Source: a bacterium
Lineage (GTDB): Bacteria > Planctomycetota > UBA1135 > UBA2386
Direction: 5' to 3'
Assembly (NCBI GenBank): GCA_024743115.1
Contig: JANSXC010000024.1
Span: 1-64,000 of the forward strand
Length of the DNA: 64,000 bases
A model generated the notes under the pieces. That model had not been told where the DNA came from. It saw only the letters and a program-made list of their open reading frames with translations, and searched no databases. A program made the position numbers and the translations under genes. Each line of letters starts with the position of its first letter. Within the stretch, counting starts at the first letter, position 1. Positions 32,524-40,579 of the stretch are shown here, piece by piece.

Positions 32524-32976
32524 ATGATCGAAGTCCGCCCAGCACGCTCCGATGACGCCGAGGCGTGGCTCCGGATGCGCGAACTTCTATGGCCCGATGG
32601 TTCGGCCGCCGAACACGCGGGCGAGATCCGGCAGTTCTTCGCCGGCACGTTTCCGCGCCGGCCCTGGGCCGTGTTGCTCGCGTTCGACGAAGCCTGCGAG
32701 CCGCTCGGCTTCGTGGAGTTGTCCGTGCGGCCCTACGCCGAGGGCTGCGAGTCGCATCGGGTCGGCTATCTCGAGGGCTGGTTCGTGGCCGAGCGCGCGC
32801 GCGGCAGTGGCGTGGGGGCGGCGTTGCTTAACGCCGGCGAAGACTGGGCGCGCGCCCAGGGTTGTCGCGAGTTCGCTTCGGACGTGGATCCGTCGAACGC
32901 CGTGAGTCTTGCAGCGCACCGTGCTCTCGGTTTCGCCGATGCCGGTGTCGTGCAGTGCTTTCGGAAGGATCTCTGA
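32524..32976 (+). CDS. GNAT acetyltransferase, aminoglycoside 6'-N-acetyltransferase type
   Basis: 150 residues, the usual length for AAC(6')-I enzymes. It matches that subfamily along its length: IEVRPARSDDAEAWLRMREL, GFVELSVRPYAEGCES, VGYLEGWFVAERARGSGVGAAL (acetyl-CoA pyrophosphate loop), WARAQGCREFASDV, NAVSLAAHRALGF and a FRKDL end. It would transfer an acetyl group from acetyl-CoA to an amine, in relatives the 6'-amine of aminoglycosides. Resistance cannot be inferred without assay: many chromosomal homologues act on other amines. It sits among small membrane genes, not in a mobile element. Confidence 0.85.
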   Translation: MIEVRPARSDDAEAWLRMRELLWPDGSAAEHAGEIRQFFAGTFPRRPWAVLLAFDEACEPLGFVELSVRPYAEGCESHRVGYLEGWFVAERARGSGVGAALLNAGEDWARAQGCREFASDVDPSNAVSLAAHRALGFADAGVVQCFRKDL

Positions 32977-33021
32977 GCTTGGTGATGCGTGGCCCGCGAG
33001 CGCTGAGTCGCATCGTTGCCG

Positions 33022-34332
33022 CTACCGCACGCGCAAACTCTGAAGCCGACCGTTCTGCACGTCGATGTGAACGGCGCGCAGCTCGTTCTTGCCGTTCTTC
33101 GTCATCGGCAGGCGGCCGTCGATTCGAATGGTCGGGCGGCCCACGGCGCCCGTCCATTGTTCGCGCATTGCGGCTCCCGTGACGCGATAGCCGCTCGCGG
33201 CGGCCTCAATGCGGCCCGCGACGCCACAGATCGCGAGCGCTCCGAGGGTCGGGTCGACGCGAGGGCTCGTAAACAGACGCTCCGTCGTGATCAGTTCGTT
33301 CCAGGCCGCGAGATCCTGCGGGTCGAATGCGGTGAGCCAGTCCCTGGTCAGCCACCAGAACTGCCAGTCCTTACCATGGCGCACCCGCAGGAACGCGCTG
33401 TCGATGAGCAGTGCATCGACGCCGAGTTCGATCTCGCGGACCTCGTCGGGCATGCCGAGTTCATGCAGGTCTGACTTCGCCAGCAGCGTCGGCAGCTGCA
33501 TACGTGGATCCCACGAGCCAGTACCCGGTCGGGTGCGCGTGAGTTCGGAGGTCGACACGACGTCCTCGCCGCGCATCGTGCGCTTGCGGACCAGTCCGAC
33601 GCCTCGGGCCAACCACTGCTCCTCGACAGTGGTTTCGCCGGCAATCGTGGTCGTGCCGCGCAGCCGAATCGTCGTGAACGTTCCGGCTGCGACCTTGCAG
33701 CGCTCGTCGATGGCGAGCACCTCGCCATGGAACTCGATGCGCTGACCGTTCTGTTCGCCAGTCCAGGCCCATTCCCTGTCGGGCGCTGCGGGTAGCGGTA
33801 GCAGGCAACGACCGACCGGGGGCGTGCCCAGGTCAGGAGCCCATTCGATCCACCGGCGATCTTGCCAGATGCCGGCAGCGTCGATGGCTACCAGGCGTGC
33901 CGCGATGGCTTGCGGCTGCTCTGGCCGGTGACTGACGACCAGGTGGTAGTCGCGGTCGCCGAAGCGGGCTTCGCCGAGCACGGTTTCGGTATTGGTCCAC
34001 GTTCCCGTTGCGTCCGAAACTCGGTACTCCCACGTCGTCCCGCGCTGCAGTGGCAGCCACGACTCGGGGCCTTGTGCCTCTTGTTCACTGGCTGCGTGCC
34101 AGACGCCGAGGACTGCCGCGATCGCGACCGTAACCATCGCCGCGGCGGCGAGCAGGGCCTTGTGGTTCCCGTCGCCTGGTCGGGGCCCGCGCACGTCGCT
34201 GGCCAACCGCGACGTTCGTTCAGGGGCCTGCTGCGAAGCACGCTGCAGTATTTGCTCGGCCAGATCCGGTGGCGACTGTCGATTGCAGTGCTCCTCGAGT
34301 GCCATGGTCAAGAACGCATCGGACCAGCTCAT
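33022..34332 (-). CDS. Membrane-anchored regulator paired with ECF sigma factor
   Basis: 436 residues. The cytoplasmic N-terminus (1-57) has LEEHCNRQSPPDLAEQILQR, a pattern common in planctomycete proteins encoded beside ECF sigma factors. One membrane helix follows (about 58-80), then a large periplasmic domain of beta strands (TTWEYRVSDATGTW, WIEWAPDLGTPPVGRCLLPLP). There is no zinc anti-sigma Cys motif. Its ATG overlaps the sigma factor stop (ATGA), so the two are co-translated and it is the likely anti-sigma factor or signal sensor. That role is inferred from context. Confidence 0.7.
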   Translation of the reverse strand: MSWSDAFLTMALEEHCNRQSPPDLAEQILQRASQQAPERTSRLASDVRGPRPGDGNHKALLAAAAMVTVAIAAVLGVWHAASEQEAQGPESWLPLQRGTTWEYRVSDATGTWTNTETVLGEARFGDRDYHLVVSHRPEQPQAIAARLVAIDAAGIWQDRRWIEWAPDLGTPPVGRCLLPLPAAPDREWAWTGEQNGQRIEFHGEVLAIDERCKVAAGTFTTIRLRGTTTIAGETTVEEQWLARGVGLVRKRTMRGEDVVSTSELTRTRPGTGSWDPRMQLPTLLAKSDLHELGMPDEVREIELGVDALLIDSAFLRVRHGKDWQFWWLTRDWLTAFDPQDLAAWNELITTERLFTSPRVDPTLGALAICGVAGRIEAAASGYRVTGAAMREQWTGAVGRPTIRIDGRLPMTKNGKNELRAVHIDVQNGRLQSLRVR

Positions 34333-34859
34333 CGTTGCTCCCGTTGGTGTTGCAGGCAGCGCGCGAGTCGCTCGCGCGCGCGGCGCAGCAGCGACTTGGC
34401 ACCTTCGTCGTTGAGATCGAGCGCCGCAGCGACCGCACGTCGATTGCCGTTGGCCTCGTAGCGCACAGTCAGAGCTTGCCGCATGCGTTCTGGCAAACCC
34501 GCCATGCAGTGTTCGAGGTCGTCGAAGACTTCATCGCCGTGCGTCGATCGCACGTGACTCGCCCAGGCGAGTTCGATCGCCGTCTCGTCGAGCGGCAGGT
34601 CCTGCCGAGCGCGGCGCCCGGTGTTGCGGAACAGGTTGAGCGCCGTCGTGCGAAGCCAGCGCGCGATCACCGCTGGCTCGGTCGACGATGGCGGGTGGCG
34701 CAGGAGCGCGAGGAACGCCTCCTGGGTGAGGTCGTCGGCTGCGGCCGGCTCGCACCCGAGCAGACGCAGGTAGCGCCACACGCCGTTCTGGTGGCGGCGA
34801 ATCAGCTCTGGGGTCAGCGCGTCGGCCATCGATCGGGGCGGCTCGGAGAGTGCGATCAC
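34329..34859 (-). CDS. ECF RNA polymerase sigma factor
   Basis: 176 residues. Sigma region 2 (about 20-90) includes YLRLLGCEPAAADDLTQEAFLALLRH and WLRTTALNLFRNTGRRA; region 4 (about 120-170) ends LNDEGAKSLLRRARERLARCL. It would direct RNA polymerase to a small regulon under control of the coupled membrane protein downstream. The GTG at 34859 gives the longest frame; ATG 34829 (MADAL) is an alternative. Confidence 0.93.
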   Translation of the reverse strand: MIALSEPPRSMADALTPELIRRHQNGVWRYLRLLGCEPAAADDLTQEAFLALLRHPPSSTEPAVIARWLRTTALNLFRNTGRRARQDLPLDETAIELAWASHVRSTHGDEVFDDLEHCMAGLPERMRQALTVRYEANGNRRAVAAALDLNDEGAKSLLRRARERLARCLQHQREQR

Positions 34860-34977
34860 ATGGTCTGGGCACCGGGCCCGGGGGCGTCGGGGTCGGGAAA
34901 GTCGAGATTCTCGCGCCGGGTGACCGGCAGGGCGAGTGTGGGGCGGGCGGGTTCGGTTCGCTGGGGGTGAAATCTGC

Positions 34978-34983
34978 TAAGAT
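34978..34983 (+). promoter_or_regulatory. Putative extended -10 element
   Basis: TGCTAAGAT has the TGn extension and TAAGAT hexamer (34978-34983) in the 193-nt divergent gap. It would give a leader of about 60 nt, with GGAAAGGA before the ATG at 35053 as ribosome site. Confidence 0.35.
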
Positions 34984-35052
34984 TGCCGATCGCCTGGCGG
35001 TGGGAGGAAACGTCGCCGGCCTGCTCTGGCTCGAGACGGAAAGGACTCCCCG

Positions 35053-36225
35053 ATGCGACCCGTGCTCTCCCTCGTTCTCGCTCTTGCTCCGATGACCTCC
35101 GTCGCGAGTCAGATTGTCGTCAGTGGCGGTGGCCTCGCCTTGCGGCAGGCCGTGAACGCGGCGCCGAGCGGTGCGGTCCTGATTGTCGCGCCGGGCTCGT
35201 ACGACGGATTCACCATCGACGCGAAGGGGTTGACGATCCTCGGGGACACCGTCGACATCGTCGGCACGATCGAAATCAAGAACACGCAGGCCAACCAGCC
35301 GGTCACACTCGCTGGCCTGAGCTGGTCGAGTGCCATGCCCAACACGAACGGGGCACTGCTCGAGTTGCGACAGTGCGCGGGAGCCGTGCACGTCGAGGAG
35401 ATCGTCCAACCATCGAGCATCGGTCCGGGGTATCCCGTGGACGGGGTCAATGCCCGTGACTGCGCCCAGCTCATGCTGTCGAACTGCACGATCGGATGCG
35501 TTGCCGCGCTGCGTGACTGCAACACCGTGGTCGACTCGTGCACGATCGAGAGCGAGGACATCCTCGGTGGGTTGTCGACCGCTGTTCGGGCGGCAATCAG
35601 GCTCTGGAGTGGTTCGCTGCAGATCGCGGGCGCATCGGTCGTCCGTGGCGGTGACGGGTTTCGGAGCGGGCCGACCCAGGCCGCCGACGGCAATGGGATC
35701 ATGGTTTCGTTCGATGCCCACCTCCGCGTGCTCGATGGCCTCGTGAGTTCGGGCGACGACCCGGGGTTGGCAATGGGTGGCCACGGCATCGTGTCGTTCC
35801 AGTCGACGAGTGTCGCTCGGATCGAGCCGCGCGCCACGGTCTTCGGTTCCTCGGGAATCCCTGTGCTGTCAGCGGGCACGGTCGCGACCGAGTCGATGCC
35901 CGCGCTCGTCGGCGGCTCGGATCAGCCAGGTGGCATCCTGACCGCGACCGTTGCGACCGAGGTCGGCGACCTCGTGATCCTCGCCGTCGGCCTGCCGGGC
36001 CCGAGCATCGTGGTGCCGGGATTGCAGGACCCGTTCTGGATCGATCCGGTGGTGCACCTGTTCGCCGTGATCGGTGTGCAGCCGGTCGGTTCCTCACTCA
36101 TGGGCCAGGTGACCGTGCCGGGCGGCAACACGTTCCGCGGTCTGCGGCTGCATTGGGGTGCGGCGTGTCAGGGGCCGAATACGGGCTTCCAAGCGTCCAA
36201 TCCGGTCGCGACGATCGTGCGGTGA
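35053..36225 (+). CDS. Secreted repeat protein, paralogue of 27763-29004
   Basis: 390 residues. The signal peptide is LSLVLALAPMTSVASQ. The same architecture as 27763-29004: NAAPSGAVLIVAPGSYDGFTI, KGLTILGDTVDIVGTI, PVTLAGLSWS, strand-turn repeats LMLSNCTI and TVVDSCTIESEDI, and a shared C-terminal domain with GDLVILAVGLP, FWIDPVVHLFAVIGVQ and FRGLRLHWGAACQGP. Function unknown, probably surface-located. It is preceded by a good ribosome site (GGAAAGGA), unlike the leaderless genes. Confidence 0.75.
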   Translation: MRPVLSLVLALAPMTSVASQIVVSGGGLALRQAVNAAPSGAVLIVAPGSYDGFTIDAKGLTILGDTVDIVGTIEIKNTQANQPVTLAGLSWSSAMPNTNGALLELRQCAGAVHVEEIVQPSSIGPGYPVDGVNARDCAQLMLSNCTIGCVAALRDCNTVVDSCTIESEDILGGLSTAVRAAIRLWSGSLQIAGASVVRGGDGFRSGPTQAADGNGIMVSFDAHLRVLDGLVSSGDDPGLAMGGHGIVSFQSTSVARIEPRATVFGSSGIPVLSAGTVATESMPALVGGSDQPGGILTATVATEVGDLVILAVGLPGPSIVVPGLQDPFWIDPVVHLFAVIGVQPVGSSLMGQVTVPGGNTFRGLRLHWGAACQGPNTGFQASNPVATIVR

Positions 36226-36379
36226 GGCGGGGGGCGAGCAGCGCGAGTGAGCGTCGATGTGCGCTGTGCTACACGTCGCGTCGATCGGCTCGGTGATACC
36301 ATGCGCGGGTTTCGAACCGATTGGTCCTCGTATGGGCGGCGACGAGTCGGTTCAGGCACGAACGAACTGGGAGGTCGTG

Positions 36380-36649
36380 ATGCGAAAGTTCTTGGCTGGT
36401 GTCGCCGTGGGCGCGGTGGTGGTCGGTGTGATCGTCGGGTTGTGCGTGAGCAAGATGCTCGACGAGAAGTACGAACACGGTCGGCGCATGGGTGAGTTGG
36501 ACGGTCGGCTCGTAGCAATGGCGGCAATTCGTGCGGAGTTCGGTGAAGTGCCGCGGTCACCGCGCACAACCGAGCTGTTCTCGCTCAAGACCTCGGCTGC
36601 GGTGGCGACGGTGGTCGACGGGGTCAAGACGATCCGGGTTGCGGACTGA
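36380..36649 (+). CDS. Small single-pass membrane protein
   Basis: 89 residues. One N-terminal helix (LAGVAVGAVVVGVIVGLCV) is followed by a charged segment (MLDEKYEHGRRMGELDGR). No family is recognised. ATG 36380 is chosen because GGGAGG lies just upstream; earlier ATGs in frame yield no helix. Confidence 0.5.
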   Translation: MRKFLAGVAVGAVVVGVIVGLCVSKMLDEKYEHGRRMGELDGRLVAMAAIRAEFGEVPRSPRTTELFSLKTSAAVATVVDGVKTIRVAD

Positions 36650-36668
36650 AGCCGACGATCCACTGACG

Positions 36669-36794
36669 GTGCTGCACCTGTGCGCGAGCGCACTCGGAGC
36701 GGGCCTCGGTTGGTTGATTGCGTCCGGGCAGGGCGCGGTGACCGGCGCCATCTTCCTGCCCTTGATACTCGCTGGGACTCTCAGCGGCGCGTGA
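36669..36794 (+). CDS. Possible tiny membrane protein
   Basis: A GTG-started 41-residue frame, 19 nt after the previous stop. It encodes two short hydrophobic segments (CASALGAGLGWLIASG and AIFLPLILAGTLSGA) and little else. Composition suits a small membrane peptide, but length makes coding uncertain. It overlaps the 3' end of the convergent acetyltransferase gene by 14 nt. Confidence 0.3.
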   Translation: MLHLCASALGAGLGWLIASGQGAVTGAIFLPLILAGTLSGA

Positions 36795-37281
36795 TTCGCG
36801 AGCCCTCGCGCTCGCGCCACTCGTCGGCCGACATCTCGAACCGTGTTTCGCCATGTGACGTTGAGCCGGCGGCGCGCCAGCCGGCGGCGCGATAGAACCG
36901 TTCGGCGCGCGTGCCGGGGTCGGTGGACAACCAGACGCAATCGGTGCTCGTCTCGAACAGCCATCGCATCATTGTGTCGTGCAAAGCACGGCCGATGCCT
37001 CGCCGTTCGAACTCGGGTTCGAGGAACAGCGCCCACACGTTGCGGGCCAAGTGGTCGGCGATCGCGAAGCCGACGGGCCGATCCTCGGAATCGACGGCGA
37101 CCCAACCGCGGCCGCGGACCGTGAGCATGTCGTGCACATCCGATGGCTGCACGCGCGAGGGATCGGACAGACGATTCTCACGCACGTCGAGCCGGATGCG
37201 CATCAATGCGTCGACGTCGTCGACGGTCGCATCGCGGATCCGCCAGTTTCCACCTCGTGTATGAGCTGACTGCTTCGCCAT
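36781..37281 (-). CDS. GNAT family N-acetyltransferase
   Basis: 166 residues. The GNAT fold is evident: WRIRDATVDDVDALMRIRLDV at the start, WVAVDSEDRPVGFAIAD (strand 4), ALFLEPEFERRGIGRALHDT (acetyl-CoA loop Q/RxxGxG/A) and TRAERFYRAAGWRA near the end. It acetylates an unknown amine. ATG 37281 is favoured because TAGAAT lies 10 nt upstream on the minus strand and the conserved fold begins soon after. Confidence 0.88.
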   Translation of the reverse strand: MAKQSAHTRGGNWRIRDATVDDVDALMRIRLDVRENRLSDPSRVQPSDVHDMLTVRGRGWVAVDSEDRPVGFAIADHLARNVWALFLEPEFERRGIGRALHDTMMRWLFETSTDCVWLSTDPGTRAERFYRAAGWRAAGSTSHGETRFEMSADEWREREGSRITRR

Positions 37282-37291
37282 CGCGTTCACG

Positions 37292-37297
37292 ATTCTA
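37292..37297 (-). promoter_or_regulatory. Putative -10 element (TAGAAT)
   Basis: On the minus strand TAGAAT ends 10 nt before the ATG at 37281, slightly further than in the other leaderless candidates. Confidence 0.35.
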
Positions 37298-37339
37298 TCG
37301 GGGTTGACGATACATTCGTCGAACCGAGGATCGCGCGGC

Positions 37340-37588
37340 ATGAGTGACAAACAACCCTGTCAGAGTTGCACGATGCCCATCGAGTCCGGCCCCCTTTGCC
37401 AATACTGCGGGGACGAGCACGGCAAGCTGCGGCCGTTCGGCGAACTGTTCGAACGGATGGTGCAGTGGACGTTGTCCCAGCCTGATGCGCCCGAGCGCGC
37501 CGCAGCCGAACGGCAGACGATTGCCTTCATGGCGGAGCAGCCGGCGTGGCGCGGTCATCCCGAGATTACGCGCCGTATGAACGCGTGA
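37340..37588 (+). CDS. Zinc-ribbon domain protein
   Basis: 82 residues. PCQSCTMPIESGPLCQYCGDEHGKLRPF matches the small putative zinc-ribbon family (CQSCxMP...CxYC), followed by a helical tail (FERMVQWTLSQ, FMAEQPAWRGHPE) typical of that family. Function is unknown in the family. GAGGATCGCGCGGC precedes the ATG. Confidence 0.75.
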   Translation: MSDKQPCQSCTMPIESGPLCQYCGDEHGKLRPFGELFERMVQWTLSQPDAPERAAAERQTIAFMAEQPAWRGHPEITRRMNA

Positions 37589-37628
37589 TTCTGCGATATC
37601 GCGCATTCAACTAACGTCGCAGTTGCCC

Positions 37629-38069
37629 ATGACCGCTTCCGAGATTGCGTTGCAGTTCGCCGATGCCTTTCACGACGTGTTCCTGACGTTCCAGCGCCGT
37701 GAACCGAATCGGGCAGCCGAACTCACGTTCGAATCGTTCGGAGTGCTCGAGCATCTCGCACGAACGGGGCCGCTCACGGTCGGTGAGGCGGCCCATCATC
37801 TGAGTCGCAGTCAGTCGGCGACGAGCGAACTCGTGATGCGGCTCGAGCGTCGTGGACTGCTGCGCCGGTTTCCCGACACGCGTGATCGGCGGCGCCACCT
37901 CGTCTGGTTGACGGAGGACGGACTGGCGGTGCTGCGCGATGCGCGCCAGGTGCTCGACGGCGATCGGCTCGCAGCGGCGTTGGCGACGCTGTCTGAGCGA
38001 GCCAGCCGCGACCTCGTGCGTGGGTTGTTGCGAACCGCGGCTGCGGGGCGGGGCGGCGGCGAGGGCTGA
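37629..38069 (+). CDS. MarR-family transcriptional regulator
   Basis: 146 residues. A winged helix is clear: LTVGEAAHHLSRSQSATSELVMRLE (recognition helix) and RRFPDTRDRRRHLVWLTEDG (wing). As a dimer it should bind a palindromic operator, often near its own gene; effector unknown. TAACGT lies 11 nt upstream of ATG 37629; a TTG at 37623 is an alternative start. It precedes the hipBA module by 123 nt. Confidence 0.88.
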   Translation: MTASEIALQFADAFHDVFLTFQRREPNRAAELTFESFGVLEHLARTGPLTVGEAAHHLSRSQSATSELVMRLERRGLLRRFPDTRDRRRHLVWLTEDGLAVLRDARQVLDGDRLAAALATLSERASRDLVRGLLRTAAAGRGGGEG

Positions 38070-38130
38070 GCCGCCGTGCGGCAGCTGGCGGGTGGGGTCT
38101 CGATGTCGAGCATGGCCCAGGTAGCTCGTT

Positions 38131-38199
38131 CAGTCACATAGTGAATAATTTGAGTTTAGGCATATGGAGGCTGAACTCGATATATTCGTCTGGTGACTG
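38131..38199 (+). promoter_or_regulatory. AT-rich hipBA promoter/operator
   Basis: This stretch is strikingly AT-rich against its surroundings. CAGTCAC (38131-38137) is inverted as GTGACTG (38193-38199). TATATT at 38181-38186 ends 6 nt before the GTG start of hipB, a good -10 for leaderless transcription. HipB-type antitoxins usually bind such repeats to autoregulate. Confidence 0.5.
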
Positions 38200-38453
38200 A
38201 ACCCATGTCCACGATTGTCACCTCAGCAGGCGTCCTCGGCCGAGCGATCCGCGACGCGCGTCGTGGGGCTGGGCTCAGCCAGTCGGACCTCGCGGCTCGC
38301 GTGGGTCTCAGCCAGGTGGGCGTCTCGAGGATCGAACGCGCCGCGGAGCGGGCGCCGCTTGCGACCGTTCTATCGCTGTTGGCCGTCCTCGATCTCGAGC
38401 TGTCGTTGCATCGCCGGCCGGTTGAAGATCCGCCGTCGCCCTGGGAGTCCTGA
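38193..38453 (+). CDS. hipB: HipB-type antitoxin, XRE family
   Basis: 86 residues from GTG 38193, or 82 from ATG 38205. A helix-turn-helix of the XRE class: GRAIRDARRGAGLSQSDLAA, RVGLSQVGVSRIERA and LATVLSLLAVLDLELSL, with a short Pro-rich tail. It neutralises the HipA kinase encoded 3 nt downstream and represses the shared promoter. The GTG start is preferred because TATATT lies 6 nt upstream, as in other leaderless genes here. Confidence 0.85.
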   Translation: MTEPMSTIVTSAGVLGRAIRDARRGAGLSQSDLAARVGLSQVGVSRIERAAERAPLATVLSLLAVLDLELSLHRRPVEDPPSPWES

Positions 38454-38456
38454 TCG

Positions 38457-39788
38457 ATGGGGCGCCGCAACCAGCAGCGCGAGCTCATCGTTGCGATGAA
38501 CGGCCTCGCGGTCGGTCGTTGGACGACGAGCTCGGCCGGTAGCACCCGATTCCGCTACCTCGACGACTGGTTGCAGCTGCCGGCCAGCCTGCCGGTCTCG
38601 CTGTCCATGCCGTTGTCGACCGAGCCGTTCCAGGGCGAGGTCGTCTGGAACTTCTTCGACAACCTGCTGCCGGACAACGCCGACATCCGTCGCCGACTGC
38701 AGGCGCGCCTTGGCGTGGCCTCGACGCGACCGTTCGATCTGCTCGCGGGGATGGGGGGAGACTGTGTCGGCGCGCTCCAGATCTACCCACCCGCGGAACA
38801 GCCGCAGTCCGTTCGGACCGTCGACGCCGAGGAGCTCGATGACGTTGCCATCGCCGAGACGCTGAAGAACTACCGCGACCGGCCGCTAGGTATCGACCGC
38901 CACGGCGAGTTCCGGATCTCGATTGCGGGTGCTCAAGAGAAGACGGCGCTGTTGCGACGGGGTGACAGTTGGTTGCGGCCGCGGGGAGCGACGCCGACGA
39001 GTCACATTCTGAAGCTTCCGATCGGCCCTGGCATCAACGGCATCGATCTGACCGACAGCGTCGAGAACGAATGGCTCTGCCTGCAGCTTGTCGCTGCGTT
39101 CGGACTACCTGTCGCGCGCGCGGAGGTTGCGACGTTCGTCGACCAGAAGGTGCTCGTCGTCGAGCGCTTCGATCGGCGTTGGGCCAAGGATGGTTCCTGG
39201 CTGATGCGGCTGCATCAAGAAGACTTCTGCCAGGCCCTCGGCGTATCGCCGGGCATCAAGTGCGAGAGCGATGGTGGGCCGGGCGTGGCCGCGGCCTTCG
39301 ACCTGCTGCGGCGTTCTCGAGAGCCTGAGCCCGATCGCCGGACGTTCTTTCGCGCGCTCGTCGTCTACTGGCTGCTCGCGGCGATCGATGGTCACGCCAA
39401 GAACTTCAGCTTGATGCTGCTGCCCGGCGGCCGTTGCCGCATGGCGCCGCTCTACGACGTGCTGTCGGTCCATCCGCTTCTCGCTGCCGGGCAGTTGCAG
39501 AAGGAGCGTGTCCGAATGGCGATGGCGGCGCTCGGCAAGAACCGTCACTACCGCTGGGATGGGATCCTGTCGCGGCATTGGCGCTCGACCGCTGCTGCGG
39601 TCGGGCTGCCGCAGGTCGATGCGGAGCAGGTATTGGCCGACCTCGTTGATCGCGGTCCCGGCGTGCTCGATACGGTCGCCGATCAGTTGCCGGCGGGCTT
39701 CCCGGCGGCGTTGGCGGAGCCGGTCTTCACTGGGGTGAGGCAGGCGTTGGACCAACTCGGCGCGGCGGCGACCGGCGAGGTGTCATGA
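38457..39788 (+). CDS. hipA: HipA-type Ser/Thr kinase toxin
   Basis: 443 residues, normal for HipA. N-terminal HipA_N domain (about 1-110) with FFDNLLPDNADIRRRL. The kinase core includes ISIAGAQEKTALL (ATP-binding loop), HILKLPIGPGINGIDL, NEWLCLQLVAAFGLPVA, the catalytic loop DGHAKNFSLML and the metal site RMAPLYDVLS. Classical HipA phosphorylates glutamyl-tRNA synthetase and induces dormancy; the target here is unproven. All motifs look intact, so it is probably active. It is coupled to hipB and to a small membrane gene through ATGA at its 3' end. Confidence 0.92.
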   Translation: MGRRNQQRELIVAMNGLAVGRWTTSSAGSTRFRYLDDWLQLPASLPVSLSMPLSTEPFQGEVVWNFFDNLLPDNADIRRRLQARLGVASTRPFDLLAGMGGDCVGALQIYPPAEQPQSVRTVDAEELDDVAIAETLKNYRDRPLGIDRHGEFRISIAGAQEKTALLRRGDSWLRPRGATPTSHILKLPIGPGINGIDLTDSVENEWLCLQLVAAFGLPVARAEVATFVDQKVLVVERFDRRWAKDGSWLMRLHQEDFCQALGVSPGIKCESDGGPGVAAAFDLLRRSREPEPDRRTFFRALVVYWLLAAIDGHAKNFSLMLLPGGRCRMAPLYDVLSVHPLLAAGQLQKERVRMAMAALGKNRHYRWDGILSRHWRSTAAAVGLPQVDAEQVLADLVDRGPGVLDTVADQLPAGFPAALAEPVFTGVRQALDQLGAAATGEVS

Positions 39789-39988
39789 CCAAGGCCGGGG
39801 CGCGGGCGTGGTTGGTTGGCTTCGCAGCCGCTGCCGGTATTCTGGGCGGTGTCGTGGCGCGGAGCTGGCTCGTCGGCGTAGGGGTCGCTGTCGGCGTGAT
39901 TGCCTACGTGGTTCTCGAGCTCTGGGGTCTCCGGGCTCCCGAGGGGGATCAGGACCACATGCTGAAGAACCCCGGGCGGAAGGGGTAG
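39785..39988 (+). CDS. Small membrane protein coupled to hipA
   Basis: 67 residues with two helices (WLVGFAAAAGILGGVVA and LVGVGVAVGVIAYVVLELW) and a polar tail. The ATG overlaps the hipA stop as ATGA, so it is probably co-translated. A third membrane component in a HipBA locus is unusual; function unknown. Confidence 0.6.
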   Translation: MTKAGARAWLVGFAAAAGILGGVVARSWLVGVGVAVGVIAYVVLELWGLRAPEGDQDHMLKNPGRKG

Positions 39989-40109
39989 GGCGGTGATGGC
40001 TGCCTTCCCCTCGCGGCGAACCCGGGCGATCGGTTTTCCTGGCGCGGTTTCGGACCGGTTTGCGGGGTAGGCGGCGGCTGCCTCGCCGTACCCTTGCCTC
40101 ACGATTGCG

Positions 40110-40469
40110 ATGATCACCGCCCACGAACTGACCGACCGTGCGCCCGTCTGGGCGGCAATGTCCGAGTTCTTCCTCGATACCGAACTCGAACTCGGTGATC
40201 TGGAACGGATCGCGGAAGTCGTGGCGCGGTCGAAGTACACGGTGGAGCAACTCGAGAGCATCCTGTTTCGCGAGCTCGTGCCGGCTCTGTGGACCAATGT
40301 GTCGACGCCGGCCGGGGAGTGGGGTGGGTTCGATCAGGATTGGCTGCAGCGGCGGATCCTGCGGCGGTCCCGAAGGTTTCTGCGATGGCCCTGTTGGCTC
40401 CTGCCCCGGTCCGTCGTGCGTGAACCGTGGCAGCGCGTGCGTGAGATCGTTCGCGCGAGTCGAAGCTGA
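40110..40469 (+). CDS. Small cytoplasmic protein, DUF7079-like
   Basis: 119 residues, soluble. The pattern RAPVWAAMSEFFLDTELEL, SKYTVEQLESILFRELVPAL and GEWGGFDQDWLQRRIL resembles the widespread small family DUF7079, in which members often stand beside other accessory genes. The family match is from memory of the pattern and should be checked. Function unknown. Confidence 0.6.
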   Translation: MITAHELTDRAPVWAAMSEFFLDTELELGDLERIAEVVARSKYTVEQLESILFRELVPALWTNVSTPAGEWGGFDQDWLQRRILRRSRRFLRWPCWLLPRSVVREPWQRVREIVRASRS

Positions 40470-40579
40470 GCAGCAAACCGGCGCGAGAATCCGGAAGCTG
40501 TATCGCCATTCGTCCGTTGCGCCCCGTTCGTTCCTGCAGTCAACCCCGCTCCTTCGCCGGCTCCGGTCGGTGCGCCACC

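Noticed and set aside
32524..32976. Acquired resistance cassette
   Set aside because: No integron site, transposase or base-composition break surrounds the acetyltransferase gene.
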